Shown piece by piece: positions 55,611-64,000 of a stretch of DNA of 64,000 nucleotides (its first letter is position 1; every line of letters begins with the position of its first letter). This stretch comes from Azotimanducus sp963663145 (GTDB lineage Bacteria > Pseudomonadota > Gammaproteobacteria > Pseudomonadales > Azotimanducaceae), in NCBI GenBank assembly GCA_963663145.1, contig OY760134.1, positions 2,294,001 to 2,358,000 of the forward strand, in the 5' to 3' direction. The notes below the pieces were generated by a model. The model had not been told where the DNA came from and did no database searches. It worked only from the letters and a program-made list of their open reading frames with translations. Position numbers and translations under genes: made by a program.

Positions 55611-55775
55611 CGCGGGGAGGGGCGGGCATTCTTGGGGGTGCGCTCCTTCCCTGGAGCGCTTGGAGTTGGAGGTCTCCACACGACCTTGCCTTTCTGGATT
55701 GCGAAGCGTCATTGTTTGTCGAGTACACAATGGAGACGACGTTGACGTCCTTATCGTAACGCTCTTCTCAAGCAA

Positions 55776-57029
55776 TCATGCCGCGTAAATTGTGAGCATC
55801 AACTCCGATTCGTCGATCAAGCGATACTCCGGGGTGCGTCCAGAAAGCTGCTCGCTACGTGAGAGGATCGTGGGTACACCTTCACCGCGCTTTTCCATAA
55901 TGTACTCACGATGACTTGCGAACAGCTCCCGTTCAATCGGGCAGCGAGCCAGCATGCTGGTGATGGCTTCGTTTCTTGCCGCCTGTCTGTAAGGCAAGCT
56001 TTCCGGGGTCATGGTGTTCATCAAAAGCCCCGGCGCGTACAACTCCAATCTATCGTCGAATAACCGGAGCCGAACCTTGCTTCCGTACATGGAGTAGTCC
56101 CGATGCGCGACCGCATTGGTGAGAGCCTCGAATACGGCGAGCATATCGAATTGAGGGGTGTCCTGGCGCCCGCCCTGCAGTCCCTTGGTCGCCGAGATGC
56201 GCATGTTCTTCCTTACAAAGTCGCACGCATTGAGTATCTGTTGATCCAAAGGCCCGGTAATGTCTTGCGCATCCCGCTGATACGCGGCTTCCGATTGTGG
56301 GGAGACCGACGTGCCCTGATATGCAACGGCCTGAATAAACGCGGTTGAAAGAAATGCCTGAGGCGAGCGACAGGCGAGCAGTATTCCCGTCACTGTGGGA
56401 CGCCAAACTCCAGCGTCATCTTGAGTGACCATGGCCAGCTTGGAGAGCAGCCCTTCCGGCGAATCCATGGTGCGTGCCGTCGCGAACCGCTGCCATAGCG
56501 CCTCTTCAAGATCGCCGACAGTCGCCTGAGGAACGGGCGTTTCGTCGAACCGAATAAGCCTCGCCTGGCTGCGTTGTTGGAATAACCGAGACAGTTGATC
56601 CGGAGGAATCGGTCCCTTCGAAGAGCCGATACGGTAATAGTAGCCGCCTGGGCTCTTGTGTACGAAAAGGCTTTGGGACACCTCAACGCGCACCAGCGCA
56701 CGTTCAACACCCGCGCTATCCGGCAATCTGATGCGCTCAATTACGGGCGCGACGGCCGGGTTGATGGAATCTTCACAGGCTTGACGCACCAGTGCTTCCA
56801 CAGCATCGAGACGCTCCACGGCAATACCCAGCACTTCCCTGGTCTTGTCATGCACCCCCAAGAGCAAGATACCACCCCGGGCGTTGGCGAGAGCAGCAAG
56901 CCCATCGGCAAGGTCATTCTGTTCGGGCCCACGCACTTTGCCACCGGCAAAGCGAACCTCCTTCAGTTCCAGAAAATTGTCTTCTCCGAGTCTTATTTTC
57001 TCCAACAGTTCCCTGCGTGAGTTGAACAC
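55776..57029 (-). CDS. AlbA_2 (Schlafen-type) protein with HATPase_c_4-like domain, copy 1
   Basis: The product has 417 residues. The start is GTG, three bases after the ATPase stop (TGACGGGTG). The N-terminal AlbA_2 domain (about 1-125) has FLELKEVRF, DLADGLAALANARGG and ILLLGVHD. The C-terminal part (about 280-390) has FEALTNAVAHRDYSMYGSKV and LELYAPG, as in HATPase_c_4 domains of such proteins. AlbA_2 proteins bind nucleic acid or ATP and often sit in defence operons. In this window the same pairing occurs again at 61966, so a joint function with the ATPase is likely. Confidence 0.88.
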   Translation of the reverse strand: MFNSRRELLEKIRLGEDNFLELKEVRFAGGKVRGPEQNDLADGLAALANARGGILLLGVHDKTREVLGIAVERLDAVEALVRQACEDSINPAVAPVIERIRLPDSAGVERALVRVEVSQSLFVHKSPGGYYYRIGSSKGPIPPDQLSRLFQQRSQARLIRFDETPVPQATVGDLEEALWQRFATARTMDSPEGLLSKLAMVTQDDAGVWRPTVTGILLACRSPQAFLSTAFIQAVAYQGTSVSPQSEAAYQRDAQDITGPLDQQILNACDFVRKNMRISATKGLQGGRQDTPQFDMLAVFEALTNAVAHRDYSMYGSKVRLRLFDDRLELYAPGLLMNTMTPESLPYRQAARNEAITSMLARCPIERELFASHREYIMEKRGEGVPTILSRSEQLSGRTPEYRLIDESELMLTIYAA

Positions 57030-57032
57030 CCG

Positions 57033-59861
57033 TCACACCTCCCGCCCGAGCCGCGCCCAGCGGCGCGCAAAGGCTTCACGGCCCCCCTCCATGACGCGGC
57101 AGACTTCCTCTCTGACCCTCGATTCTTGCAAGGCACCATGCTCTACGACACGGCACTGACCGCCCCGGAAGTCAAGCGCATGCACCATTTCCGCATCGCC
57201 ATTCACCAGAATATTCGGGTTGTGTGTCACCACAATCAGTTGGCGTCGTAACTTGTTCTCGCGAATCTGACGTACGATCAATTCGTAGATCAGGTGATTG
57301 TCCAGATCATCTTCAGGCTGATCGAGCACCAGAGGTTCGTTGCCGAACGTCAGCAAGAATGCGAGCAAAGCTGCTGAGCGCTGACCTTGAGAGCCTTGCT
57401 CGATACGCGACCAATTGTCACCCTCCCCGGTGCGGCTGTATTCGATACGCAGATCATCTTCAGGGAACCAGCAGCGGACTTGATCTTCAAATCCCGGCGA
57501 TTCCAGTTTCTTGGCAAGGAAGTTCCGAAAGTGTCCTCCCATGTTCCGGTTCTCGGTAGGGTCGATCAGGCTCTGCTTGGCATTGTCCAATGCTTCGTAC
57601 CTAGAATTGTCGCTCGCTTCGGCAATGTCGAACGCCAGACCACCATCGGGTTGCCGGTCCTCTCCGACGCTCAACAAGTCGGTCTCGAATCGCTCATCCT
57701 CACAATCCAAGAGCGCGCGAAGCTCGCGTTCGATGCTGCGTGCCGCGAAGCCAAGTCCGACAACTTCCATGCGCACGAATCTGTTCTCAGCCAACTTGTT
57801 TCGTATAAACTCCTGACGCGCTTCTGTGATGCGCTTGCGTGCGTCCAAGACCCTCTTCCACTGGGATAGATTCTCTTTCTTCAAATTGTTCCGCTCCGAT
57901 TCTAGATCTTCGAGCAGCGCGAGCTGGCGTTCCAACTCCTGACGCGATTGAATGAGGTTCGCGAATGCTTGTGGGTCGGCCACACCCTGCTCGGCAAGGG
58001 TCGCTTGCAGCACTTCATAATTTTTCTGCGCTTGTTCCACGCCCTGACGCCATTGAACGACCCGATCATCTTCGCGTAAGGACCGCACCCGTTCTTCAAA
58101 CTCTCGCGCGGTTCGGTGAAGAGAGTCCTTCGCTTCCTGGAGCACTCGTTCCGCATCTTTCCTCCATGCGAGCATACTCTGTTCTTTGGAGGAATCGAAC
58201 ACATCCTGTTCCCAGTCGTCGAGCAACAGCTCCTGTGCCAATGACTTGATGCGGCCGGGCATCACTTGCAGCTCGTCGAGCAGAGCAGTTACTTCCCGTT
58301 GTTGGTGCCGCGTTCTCTGATACGCCTTCAAGACCTCTGCATGTTGAGATTGTTCAAGAGTCTTGAGCTTGTGATTCAAATCGTTGCGTTTGCGTTCCAG
58401 TTCCGGGCGCTCCTGCAAGTGTCCCTCCATTTCGCGCAATTTGGCTCGCTGCGAAAGATAGGTGCGCACGGCCTCTTCCTCCCGCTTGTGTAACTCGCCA
58501 ACGCGCGATGCCTCATCGATAATCGAAAGCAGCGCCTGGCGGCCTTCCCCCGCCATGGCCGCAACCTGACCTTGGGAAAACAGCCGGATCGGAAATCGCT
58601 CGGAACTCACGGACTGACTGGCAGACGCACGAAACTCACCGTGCTCGTCCTCCTCACTGACGAACTCTGTGGTGTGTTGACGCCACTGGAGCCTTTGCAG
58701 GGTGCCTTCCCGAGACACACACACTCGAATCTGCGTCGTGTCACGCAACGCGCCGTCTCCGTCTCGACCTTTTACGGGCTCGCTAAAACTCTTGAAATTT
58801 CGACAGGGCTCGCTGTTTTCTCCCAATTGCTTGAGTTCATCGCGTCTTTGATAGGCAAGCCGGACAGCATGGACGATGGATGACTTTCCTGTGCCGCGTC
58901 CGCCGATGATGGCGTTGTAGTAGGGAGAAAGCCCTATGCGTTCCGGAGTTCCATTGCCCATGAAACGGGCCGAATCTATTTCGATTGAGGTGATGAATTG
59001 CTCGGGCGTTTGAAACGGCTCGAACTGACCTTCATCGCTACGCCTCACAGAAACCTGATCGCCATCAAGAAGTGCCAGACGGAGGCCTTCCAGCGTGGGG
59101 CGCGACATCTTGATCCAAGTGTAGCGTGAACCAGGTGCGCTACTATCTTGAAAACTATGGCAATCGCTGCCCAAGACAATTGCCATTTCGCCCATCCTCC
59201 GTTCCACGATGTCGGGGGATGGGATGTTTGGGTCCAGCTTCTCCACTGCTAATAGACCTTCGGATTCCATTACTTGGCGCACTGTTTGCGGATCCAAGGC
59301 GCTCTTGCGAGTTCCCGGCTCTGTCCGAAGCAGACCCTTGTCTCCGTCACAATGGGCAGGTATGGGGATGGCACCGGCACTGAGCACAGCCTCCACAACA
59401 TCGGCGGAGCTTCTTTTGGTGACACCATCACTTTCCCCCTTGGTGCCTTGGTATTCGACTACGGCGAGAAGGTCATTGATATTAACCGCTGTGGATTCTG
59501 GGTCAAAGATGGCGAGCAGATGAAATCCCCCATTGACAGAGATTTCCACTCCGGGGAAAAGGGTCAGCGCTCGAAACCCATCGGGGGGATTGCCCTCCCT
59601 CGCCTGCTGGCGCATCGTCTGGTATGACTCCTTGAGCGAGTCGATCCAATCCCCGCTGTTATGATCCGTTACCGCCACGCAGTCGATGCCAGCTCCCATG
59701 AACTTGAGAAGCCATTTCTCTGGCGTTACCTCGTTCTTCGTGCCTACAGCCTTTTGCCAAGCAGGAGTATCCCGCGAAGCCGGAGTATGCGTGTGGAAGT
59801 CGAATTTCCACCAACGTGAACCTGGAAAGGGCCAAGTGTGGCTATTCATTTGGACGGTCAT
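57033..59861 (-). CDS. PHP-domain/SMC-like ATPase (TrlF/Ppl-type)
   Basis: The product has 942 residues. The N-terminal PHP phosphoesterase domain has all metal motifs: HTHT (23-26), TDH (65-67), PGVE (103-106), His170, and SDCH (Asp233, His235). An SMC/Rad50-like ATPase follows: Walker A GGRGTGKS (320-327), long coiled coils (about 450-700), a GSQGQRSAALL signature and Walker B LVLDQPEDDLDN (about 843-855), then a tail MEGGREAF. PHP/SMC fusions have been reported among anti-phage candidates (ppl-type) and are labelled TrlF in databases. The AlbA_2 gene follows three bases later, so the two are co-translated. Nuclease or nucleotide-cleaving activity triggered by ATP-dependent sensing is inferred. 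Confidence 0.9.
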   Translation of the reverse strand: MTVQMNSHTWPFPGSRWWKFDFHTHTPASRDTPAWQKAVGTKNEVTPEKWLLKFMGAGIDCVAVTDHNSGDWIDSLKESYQTMRQQAREGNPPDGFRALTLFPGVEISVNGGFHLLAIFDPESTAVNINDLLAVVEYQGTKGESDGVTKRSSADVVEAVLSAGAIPIPAHCDGDKGLLRTEPGTRKSALDPQTVRQVMESEGLLAVEKLDPNIPSPDIVERRMGEMAIVLGSDCHSFQDSSAPGSRYTWIKMSRPTLEGLRLALLDGDQVSVRRSDEGQFEPFQTPEQFITSIEIDSARFMGNGTPERIGLSPYYNAIIGGRGTGKSSIVHAVRLAYQRRDELKQLGENSEPCRNFKSFSEPVKGRDGDGALRDTTQIRVCVSREGTLQRLQWRQHTTEFVSEEDEHGEFRASASQSVSSERFPIRLFSQGQVAAMAGEGRQALLSIIDEASRVGELHKREEEAVRTYLSQRAKLREMEGHLQERPELERKRNDLNHKLKTLEQSQHAEVLKAYQRTRHQQREVTALLDELQVMPGRIKSLAQELLLDDWEQDVFDSSKEQSMLAWRKDAERVLQEAKDSLHRTAREFEERVRSLREDDRVVQWRQGVEQAQKNYEVLQATLAEQGVADPQAFANLIQSRQELERQLALLEDLESERNNLKKENLSQWKRVLDARKRITEARQEFIRNKLAENRFVRMEVVGLGFAARSIERELRALLDCEDERFETDLLSVGEDRQPDGGLAFDIAEASDNSRYEALDNAKQSLIDPTENRNMGGHFRNFLAKKLESPGFEDQVRCWFPEDDLRIEYSRTGEGDNWSRIEQGSQGQRSAALLAFLLTFGNEPLVLDQPEDDLDNHLIYELIVRQIRENKLRRQLIVVTHNPNILVNGDAEMVHALDFRGGQCRVVEHGALQESRVREEVCRVMEGGREAFARRWARLGREV

Positions 59862-60179
59862 ATCGTGAATCTCACCCTATTCGACACACCTTTGTGCCGG
59901 CTACTCTGTCAAGCAAAACATCAAGCATTTTCTTCGACAAGTGGAGAACCTCGAATGTCAAGGATTAAGACGACCACCTCAAACGGAGATAGACAAACAC
60001 AATAGTGATTTCTTCACACTGCTACAAGGTACTATCTTGATCGATTGCCGTCTAAAGGTATAGCGGTCCGCGCAGACTGGTGTAGGTTATCAATCTTGCA
60101 CTGCTTTGGTATTTGCGATGCTCTATTGTCGCACTGAATAACAACCGATTCCCCCTATATCAACCACCCCTCTTGATTT
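59862..60179. other. AT-rich intergenic region without a gene
   Basis: About 318 bp between the divergent ATPase gene and the TIR remnant. No open frame or repeat is recognisable; it probably holds both promoters. Confidence 0.6.
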
Positions 60180-60395
60180 TTGTTCAGTCAATCACATAGG
60201 CAAATCACCAATGAGATGCGTCAACGGAAACACTTAGTAATCGCGCCTCACAGCCCAGTCCCTGTGGAGAGCAAGGATTTTTTCATTTCGCATGCGAGTG
60301 AGGACAAAGATTCCTTCATTAGGGAGCTAGCCACATCGCTGGCACAAGGTGGGGCGTCCGTCTGGTATGACGCGTTCTGCAATCCGCCAAGCTAA
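60180..60395 (+). pseudogene. TIR-domain gene fragment
   Basis: The frame gives at most 71 residues; a start at the in-frame ATG near 60216 is also possible. VESKDFFISHASEDKDSFIREL and ASVWYD match the first strand, BB-loop region and second strand of TIR domains; the frame ends soon after at CNPPS. The catalytic glutamate region and the rest of the domain are missing, so it is a fragment. TIR proteins are common defence effectors (NAD cleavage or signalling), which fits the neighbours. The following 170 bp hold an inverted pair TCGGGTAG/CTACCCGA. Confidence 0.7.
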
Positions 60396-60566
60396 ACTCC
60401 CCGCGGTCCACGTCGGGTAGCTCCGCCGCGCAGACCACATTCCTGCAATCGACTACCCGATTCGCCTTCGGCACACTGCGCCCCGACCCCGTCATTACCG
60501 CTCCGGAACGCCCTCCCAGTACCGATAGGTTGTGATCCGAGAAAAGGGGGAGTCCGGTTCGGTTTG

Positions 60567-60618
60567 GGTGGGTGTCCCTTTTTGACCACCGGAGCTCACC
60601 CCCAAAGGGTGGGTGTCC
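60567..60618. repeat. Two GGTGGGTGTCC repeats next to a gene fragment
   Basis: Cores lie at 60567-60577 and 60608-60618, each followed by a run of T. The second is 12 bases from the point where homology to the luciferase-like gene begins (60631). Confidence 0.85.
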
Positions 60619-60630
60619 TTTTTGTGCACT

Positions 60631-60845
60631 TTGGCGGGAGTGCGCCCGGCAAGTTGCAGGACGGCGGTGCCGAGGCGGATGTGTGAGGTGTGGGCGGCGA
60701 TGTAGGCGAGCGGCGTGATTGCGTCGGAGCCGTAGGCTTCGGCGGTCCAGACGGAATCGTAGCCGAGGCGCTCGGCGAGCTGTATTTTTTCCAGCGGGAG
60801 GCTGAGATTGGCGCCGGAATAACCGATGTTGAGGCCTAGTTTAAT
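60631..60845 (-). pseudogene. Duplicated 5' fragment of the luciferase-like oxidoreductase gene
   Basis: This 215-bp stretch is almost identical to 41964-42178, the first 71 codons of the LLM gene; I see three base changes, including the start codon (ATG to ATT). Only the N-terminus is present. It is followed by a coiled-coil paralogue, whose relative lies beside the intact LLM gene, but the order of the two is reversed here. Confidence 0.9.
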
Positions 60846-60867
60846 TGTTTTGGGCTTGCGAAGATGG

Positions 60868-61242
60868 CTAGGACGCGAGGAGGGCTCCCAAAGTGCCCAA
60901 GGTGCCCACGAGTCCGGCGAGTATGACGAGGGTGAACCCGAGGAGGTAGTTCAGAACGCTACGCCTTAGGTCGTGCATGGTGTCTTTGAGTCCATCGACA
61001 TTGCCCTTGAGTTCGTCGACGGTACCCTTGAGTTCGTCAATGGTGGCCTTTTGTTCGGTGAGGTCTTTTTTCCACTCTTGGCGCAGATTGGCGAGGCGCC
61101 CGTCAAGGAGTTCGGGGGTGACGGCGAAGGTGCTCATTGCCAGGGCGACGGATTGGATGAAGGCGTCTGACTGGTCTTTTGTGAAGTTCGCGCTTTGGAG
61201 GGTTTCAGACATTTCAAGGATGGTTTCGGCTTCTGCTTGCAT
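60868..61242 (-). CDS. Coiled-coil, tail-anchored protein (CCDC90/DUF1640-like), paralogue C
   Basis: The product has 124 residues. The ATG at 61242 has AGGAG seven bases upstream (AGGAGTATACTCATG). It begins MQAEAETILEMSETLQSANF, has SDAFIQSVALAMSTFAVTPE, a coiled-coil with the repeat DELKGTVDELKGNVDGLK, and a C-terminal membrane helix (LLGFTLVILAGLVGTLGTL). It is closest to paralogue A by sequence. It lies inside the defence island, next to a fragment of the LLM gene. Function unknown. Confidence 0.78.
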   Translation of the reverse strand: MQAEAETILEMSETLQSANFTKDQSDAFIQSVALAMSTFAVTPELLDGRLANLRQEWKKDLTEQKATIDELKGTVDELKGNVDGLKDTMHDLRRSVLNYLLGFTLVILAGLVGTLGTLGALLAS

Positions 61243-61345
61243 GAGTATACTCCTGATCGGGAATGGGGTTCAGGCCGTATCAAACATGATTTTGAGAAGG
61301 CAGGTTGGAGAGATTATCCCTAGTGTTTGTAGGAGATTGGCTATC
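61243..61345 (-). promoter_or_regulatory. Conserved leader of coiled-coil paralogue C
   Basis: Read on the minus strand it has CCAATCTCCTACAA, AATCTCTCCAACCTGCCTTC, TGTTTGATACGG and GGAGTATACTC, matching the leader of paralogue B and in part A. The conservation extends about 100 bp, beyond what a ribosome-binding site needs. Confidence 0.65.
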
Positions 61346-61537
61346 GCGGTGGCGGTGCTTCGGAACAAGGTGATCGCCAGTTTCCTCCCCACCATGCCGG
61401 AGCAGGCGCGGAGGGGTGGCCGATAACCAAGGTTTCGAATAACTCGTGTGGTTGCGTTCGTCGAGTCTGACCCGTCGTTGCCCGAGGTTGCACATTTGAG
61501 GCGCAGCATTGGACAACCCTTGCACTGTTGGTTGATA

Positions 61538-61987
61538 TCACAATGCCGATGCAGTAGCACAGGAAATTGCCCCAATTGGGGCAAAGAAACGAATATGGCC
61601 AATGGCGGAGAACCCCAATCGGGTGTAATTGCGCCGCAGCGACCGCCGCAGGCGGGGTCGGACCAAATCAGGGTGATGATGGAGATTGCGCAATCCGGGC
61701 TGGCAGACTCGGACAAAGCGCAGCTCATCGAATTTGCGAATAACCGCTTCGGCCACCGGACCGAAAGTGATGTCGGCGTCACTGAGGGCCCTATTTGCTT
61801 GGCTCGCAGTCGCTTGTTCATGAGTGAGTCGACGTTTGTAGGGAATCACAGCGGCGCTGATTCTTGCAAAGTCTTTACCGACACGCCTCAATACAAGAAG
61901 CCCCAGTATCACACCAGCCTTCCCTCGGTTATGCGTCCGTAGCACAGTTCCTAATAGATATTTCGTCAATCGCTTTCCTGCGGACAT
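61538..61987 (-). CDS. Possible hypothetical protein after the second AlbA_2 gene
   Basis: A frame of 149 codons starts with ATG at 61987, overlapping the AlbA_2 stop by 22 bases. The first 85 residues look like a helical protein (GVILGLLVLRRVGKDF, FGPVAEAVIRKFDELRF). The last part is unusually rich in arginine, so the true gene may be shorter or frameshifted. A competing plus-strand frame exists here. If real it would be a third gene of the module. Confidence 0.3.
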   Translation of the reverse strand: MSAGKRLTKYLLGTVLRTHNRGKAGVILGLLVLRRVGKDFARISAAVIPYKRRLTHEQATASQANRALSDADITFGPVAEAVIRKFDELRFVRVCQPGLRNLHHHPDLVRPRLRRSLRRNYTRLGFSAIGHIRFFAPIGAISCATASAL

Positions 61988-63216
61988 CTTCGCATTCCGA
62001 GCCTGACGTGGTCTTCGGTTGTGTCAAATTCAGGGGCTACGCCGTTCGCTTGCCGCAGTAGGGGAATAATCTTCTTGCGAACGCCCATCCCGCGCGCATC
62101 CACGTAGCCATAATCGCGCAAGACATCGACAATGAGTATATTGCGTGGCGATCTTTGTCCAGTGATCATCTTGGCCAAAGTCATAGTGTTCGGCAAGGCA
62201 CCAGGACTTAAGATTTCCAGCCGATCCGCAAAGCGAACGACTTCAATTTCTTCGTTGCGTGTCCAATCTCGATGTGCGAGTGCATTTGTTACTCCCTCGC
62301 GAATTGCTTCCACCGGATAGTGCCAGCGTCGTTCTCGGCGCATGGAATCGTCTAACTCTCTCGGTTCCTCAGAAACGAAAGGTCGCATCACGTCGGTAAG
62401 GCGCTCAATCAAACCCTTTTCTGCGATCACTCGATGCCCCTCTGAGGACTGTTCAAACTGAGCGATAAGCGGGCCGTCCAAGATTTGATCATCTAGCGCG
62501 TCGTAAGCCTTGTCATCGTCGTCAAACGCCATCCAACGAATCCCGGCTTGACGCAGCAGCCGTCTTGGCCTAGTGCCAAACAGTACCAGCCCAGCGATTG
62601 TACAAACCGGAGGTCCGTCTTCTCGTTCAACCATAAACCCCAGCCGACACAGCTGCTCAGACCATGCATTGACATCTGGCGCTGGTGTTCTCGGTTCGCC
62701 AACGATATTCAAAAGGTAGTCCAAGAGCCTTTCTTGGCTGAAGTCTTGAAACCGGCTCCCCGAAACTGGGAGTAGTTCAGCGTGGATCATGCCACCAATG
62801 GAAAACAACCGTGCTTGTTGTTCTCGCGTGGCCAGCCTTGAGGTACTGCCAACGCGCACATAGACTTCTTCGCGATCATTGTGACGAACAACATAGGGTT
62901 TCGCGGTTCCCTGAGTCAGGGTGATGACGGCCACATGCCGTCCATCATCAAACTTGACCTCTTCGTAGAAGGGAAGAATCTGTGGATGCACTTTGCGCCC
63001 AAAGACGCTATCCATCACCCAATGTTCCAATTCATCTCGTTTGATTCCGGAGATGGTTCCATCGTCTTCCACTCCCAGTACAATTCGTCCCCCGTTGAAG
63101 TTCAACAGCGCAACGACTTCTTTCGCTAGTTGTTCCGGGCGGACATCATCATTCTTGAACTCCACACCGGAGTTTTCGCCATTGGCGATCAGTTCAAGCA
63201 ATTCGGCCTTGGTCAC
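61966..63216 (-). CDS. AlbA_2 (Schlafen-type) protein with HATPase_c_4-like domain, copy 2
   Basis: The product has 416 residues. The start is GTG, overlapping the ATPase stop by four bases (GTGA). The N-terminal AlbA_2 domain has SGVEFKNDDV, LAKEVVALLNFNGGRIVLGV. The C-terminal domain has EAIREGVTNALAHRDWTRNE and LEILSPGALPNTMTL, as in copy 1 (PGLLMNTMTPESL). A segment YGYVDARGMGVRKKIIPLL near the end is typical of this class. The two copies are clearly homologous in layout but diverged in sequence, so this is an old duplication or separate acquisition. Confidence 0.88.
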   Translation of the reverse strand: MTKAELLELIANGENSGVEFKNDDVRPEQLAKEVVALLNFNGGRIVLGVEDDGTISGIKRDELEHWVMDSVFGRKVHPQILPFYEEVKFDDGRHVAVITLTQGTAKPYVVRHNDREEVYVRVGSTSRLATREQQARLFSIGGMIHAELLPVSGSRFQDFSQERLLDYLLNIVGEPRTPAPDVNAWSEQLCRLGFMVEREDGPPVCTIAGLVLFGTRPRRLLRQAGIRWMAFDDDDKAYDALDDQILDGPLIAQFEQSSEGHRVIAEKGLIERLTDVMRPFVSEEPRELDDSMRRERRWHYPVEAIREGVTNALAHRDWTRNEEIEVVRFADRLEILSPGALPNTMTLAKMITGQRSPRNILIVDVLRDYGYVDARGMGVRKKIIPLLRQANGVAPEFDTTEDHVRLGMRRCPQESD

Positions 63217-64000
63217 AGGTCGTCCAGCCCATATAGCTCTCTGCGCTGCACGAACGCCTCTCTACCACCTTCGAGAATCGCTGCTGCATGGTCGCGGATT
63301 TCTGGAATATCGATCGACCCCTGTCTCTCAGAGGGCATGTCCGCACCATCCTGTGTCGCAGTGAATACTCCAATCCACTCAGCGTCGCCGAATACAGGAA
63401 TATTGGCATTGTGCGTCGCGAGCAGAAACTGGCGGTCTGTTTTCGCCGAGAGAAGATCTTTAACGATTCGGTCCGCGATAAAGGCGTTATCGAGATTGTC
63501 CTCTGGCTGATCCATGATCAGCGGATCGGTGTTCTCCAGCAAGAGCAGTTGCAGTATTGCCGTGCATTGTTGTCCGGTAGACAAACGTTCCATGGCTTGA
63601 AATCGCGGAGGACCAGAGTGCGCAACGTTGAGTTCTATGCTTACACGTTCTTCAAGATCAATGGACTCAATCGCATGGAGTTGGGACGTATCGAGCTTCG
63701 CGAGGGTCTCCGCAACCAGAGGTGTCAACCCCCATTCTTTCTCTAGGAGGAAATCCTTGCCTTTGCGAATGGCCGCAACCAGTCCAAGAATCGTCAATCC
63801 TTCAGCTTCATCCACCCACTTGGTCTTCTCTCGACCCACCCCTTTCAAGCCTTGTAGGAAGGACCTGAGAGGTTCGCGCACACCATCGGGAACTACGTCA
63901 ATTCGCAGTTTGCCTTCGAGACGCTTGTTAAGATCTTTTACCGCTTTTCGCCGGGCATCCGCACGAGCGCTTCGGAGATCCGATATCTGACCCAATAGGT
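63213..64000 (-). CDS. SMC-like ATPase, second copy, 5' end beyond the window
   Basis: The frame runs off the right edge; about 262 C-terminal residues are seen. It has an ABC-type signature (LSTGQQCTAILQLLLL), Walker B LIMDQPEDNLDN, the switch ATHNANIPVFGDAE, and the tail ILEGGREAFVQRRELY, which matches the tail MEGGREAFARR of the ATPase at 57033. It is followed by an AlbA_2 gene in the same order as the first copy. Whether it also has a PHP domain cannot be seen. Confidence 0.85.
   Translation of the reverse strand, partial: LLGQISDLRSARADARRKAVKDLNKRLEGKLRIDVVPDGVREPLRSFLQGLKGVGREKTKWVDEAEGLTILGLVAAIRKGKDFLLEKEWGLTPLVAETLAKLDTSQLHAIESIDLEERVSIELNVAHSGPPRFQAMERLSTGQQCTAILQLLLLENTDPLIMDQPEDNLDNAFIADRIVKDLLSAKTDRQFLLATHNANIPVFGDAEWIGVFTATQDGADMPSERQGSIDIPEIRDHAAAILEGGREAFVQRRELYGLDDL

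Overview
The window reads as a GC-rich gammaproteobacterial chromosome. The order smc, zipA, ligA, dinG on one strand is the arrangement known from Pseudomonas- and Xanthomonas-type gammaproteobacteria. The TonB-dependent receptor, the autotransporter and the lipoproteins indicate a Gram-negative envelope. Many secreted proteins built from He_PIG, CARDB, FN3, cadherin and VCBS modules suggest a marine or host-associated lineage; this last point is inference. Several genes are broken by single-base changes in homopolymer runs, so a draft or metagenome assembly is possible.

Layout. 1-3649: a large secreted He_PIG/CARDB protein running off the left edge, with a near-perfect 552-bp tandem duplication. 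3851-6622: a MalT/LuxR-type regulator. 7077-8288: a small lipoprotein and a truncated Gfo/Idh/MocA remnant. 8323-11970: an FN3 autotransporter. 12149-25786: an amino-sugar utilisation locus with a MurR/RpiR regulator, a TonB-receptor remnant, an SSS symporter, a D-aminoacylase, RidA, a GH20 hexosaminidase, two GH123-like enzymes and a TonB-dependent receptor. 26159-28403: small genes, an IS5-type transposase remnant and a toxin-antitoxin pair with a frameshifted toxin. 28493-39918: the core block of a repeat-domain lipoprotein, dinG, ligA, zipA and smc. 40044-42178: a secreted small protein, an initiator tRNA, a coiled-coil protein and a luciferase-like oxidoreductase. 42400-47286: a second He_PIG/CARDB protein. 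47380-55350: a 2656-residue cadherin/VCBS protein. 55776-64000: a likely defence island with two copies of a pair made of a PHP/SMC-like ATPase and an AlbA_2 (Schlafen-type) protein, bracketing a truncated TIR gene, a fragment of the luciferase-like gene and a third coiled-coil paralogue.

Two families of short dispersed repeats, with cores GGTGCCTGTCCCC and GGTGGGTGTCCC, occur throughout. They lie between genes, inside one lipoprotein gene without breaking its frame, over a translation start, and next to the broken ends of three gene remnants. They look like REP/REPIN-type elements, although no RAYT transposase is present here.

In the amino-sugar locus the TonB receptor would import glycan fragments. 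GH20 and the GH123-like enzymes would release GlcNAc or GalNAc, the symporter would carry products across the inner membrane, and the RpiR protein would sense a sugar phosphate. The defence island is the best candidate for an undescribed system: the ATPase and AlbA_2 genes are translationally coupled in both copies and keep the same order.
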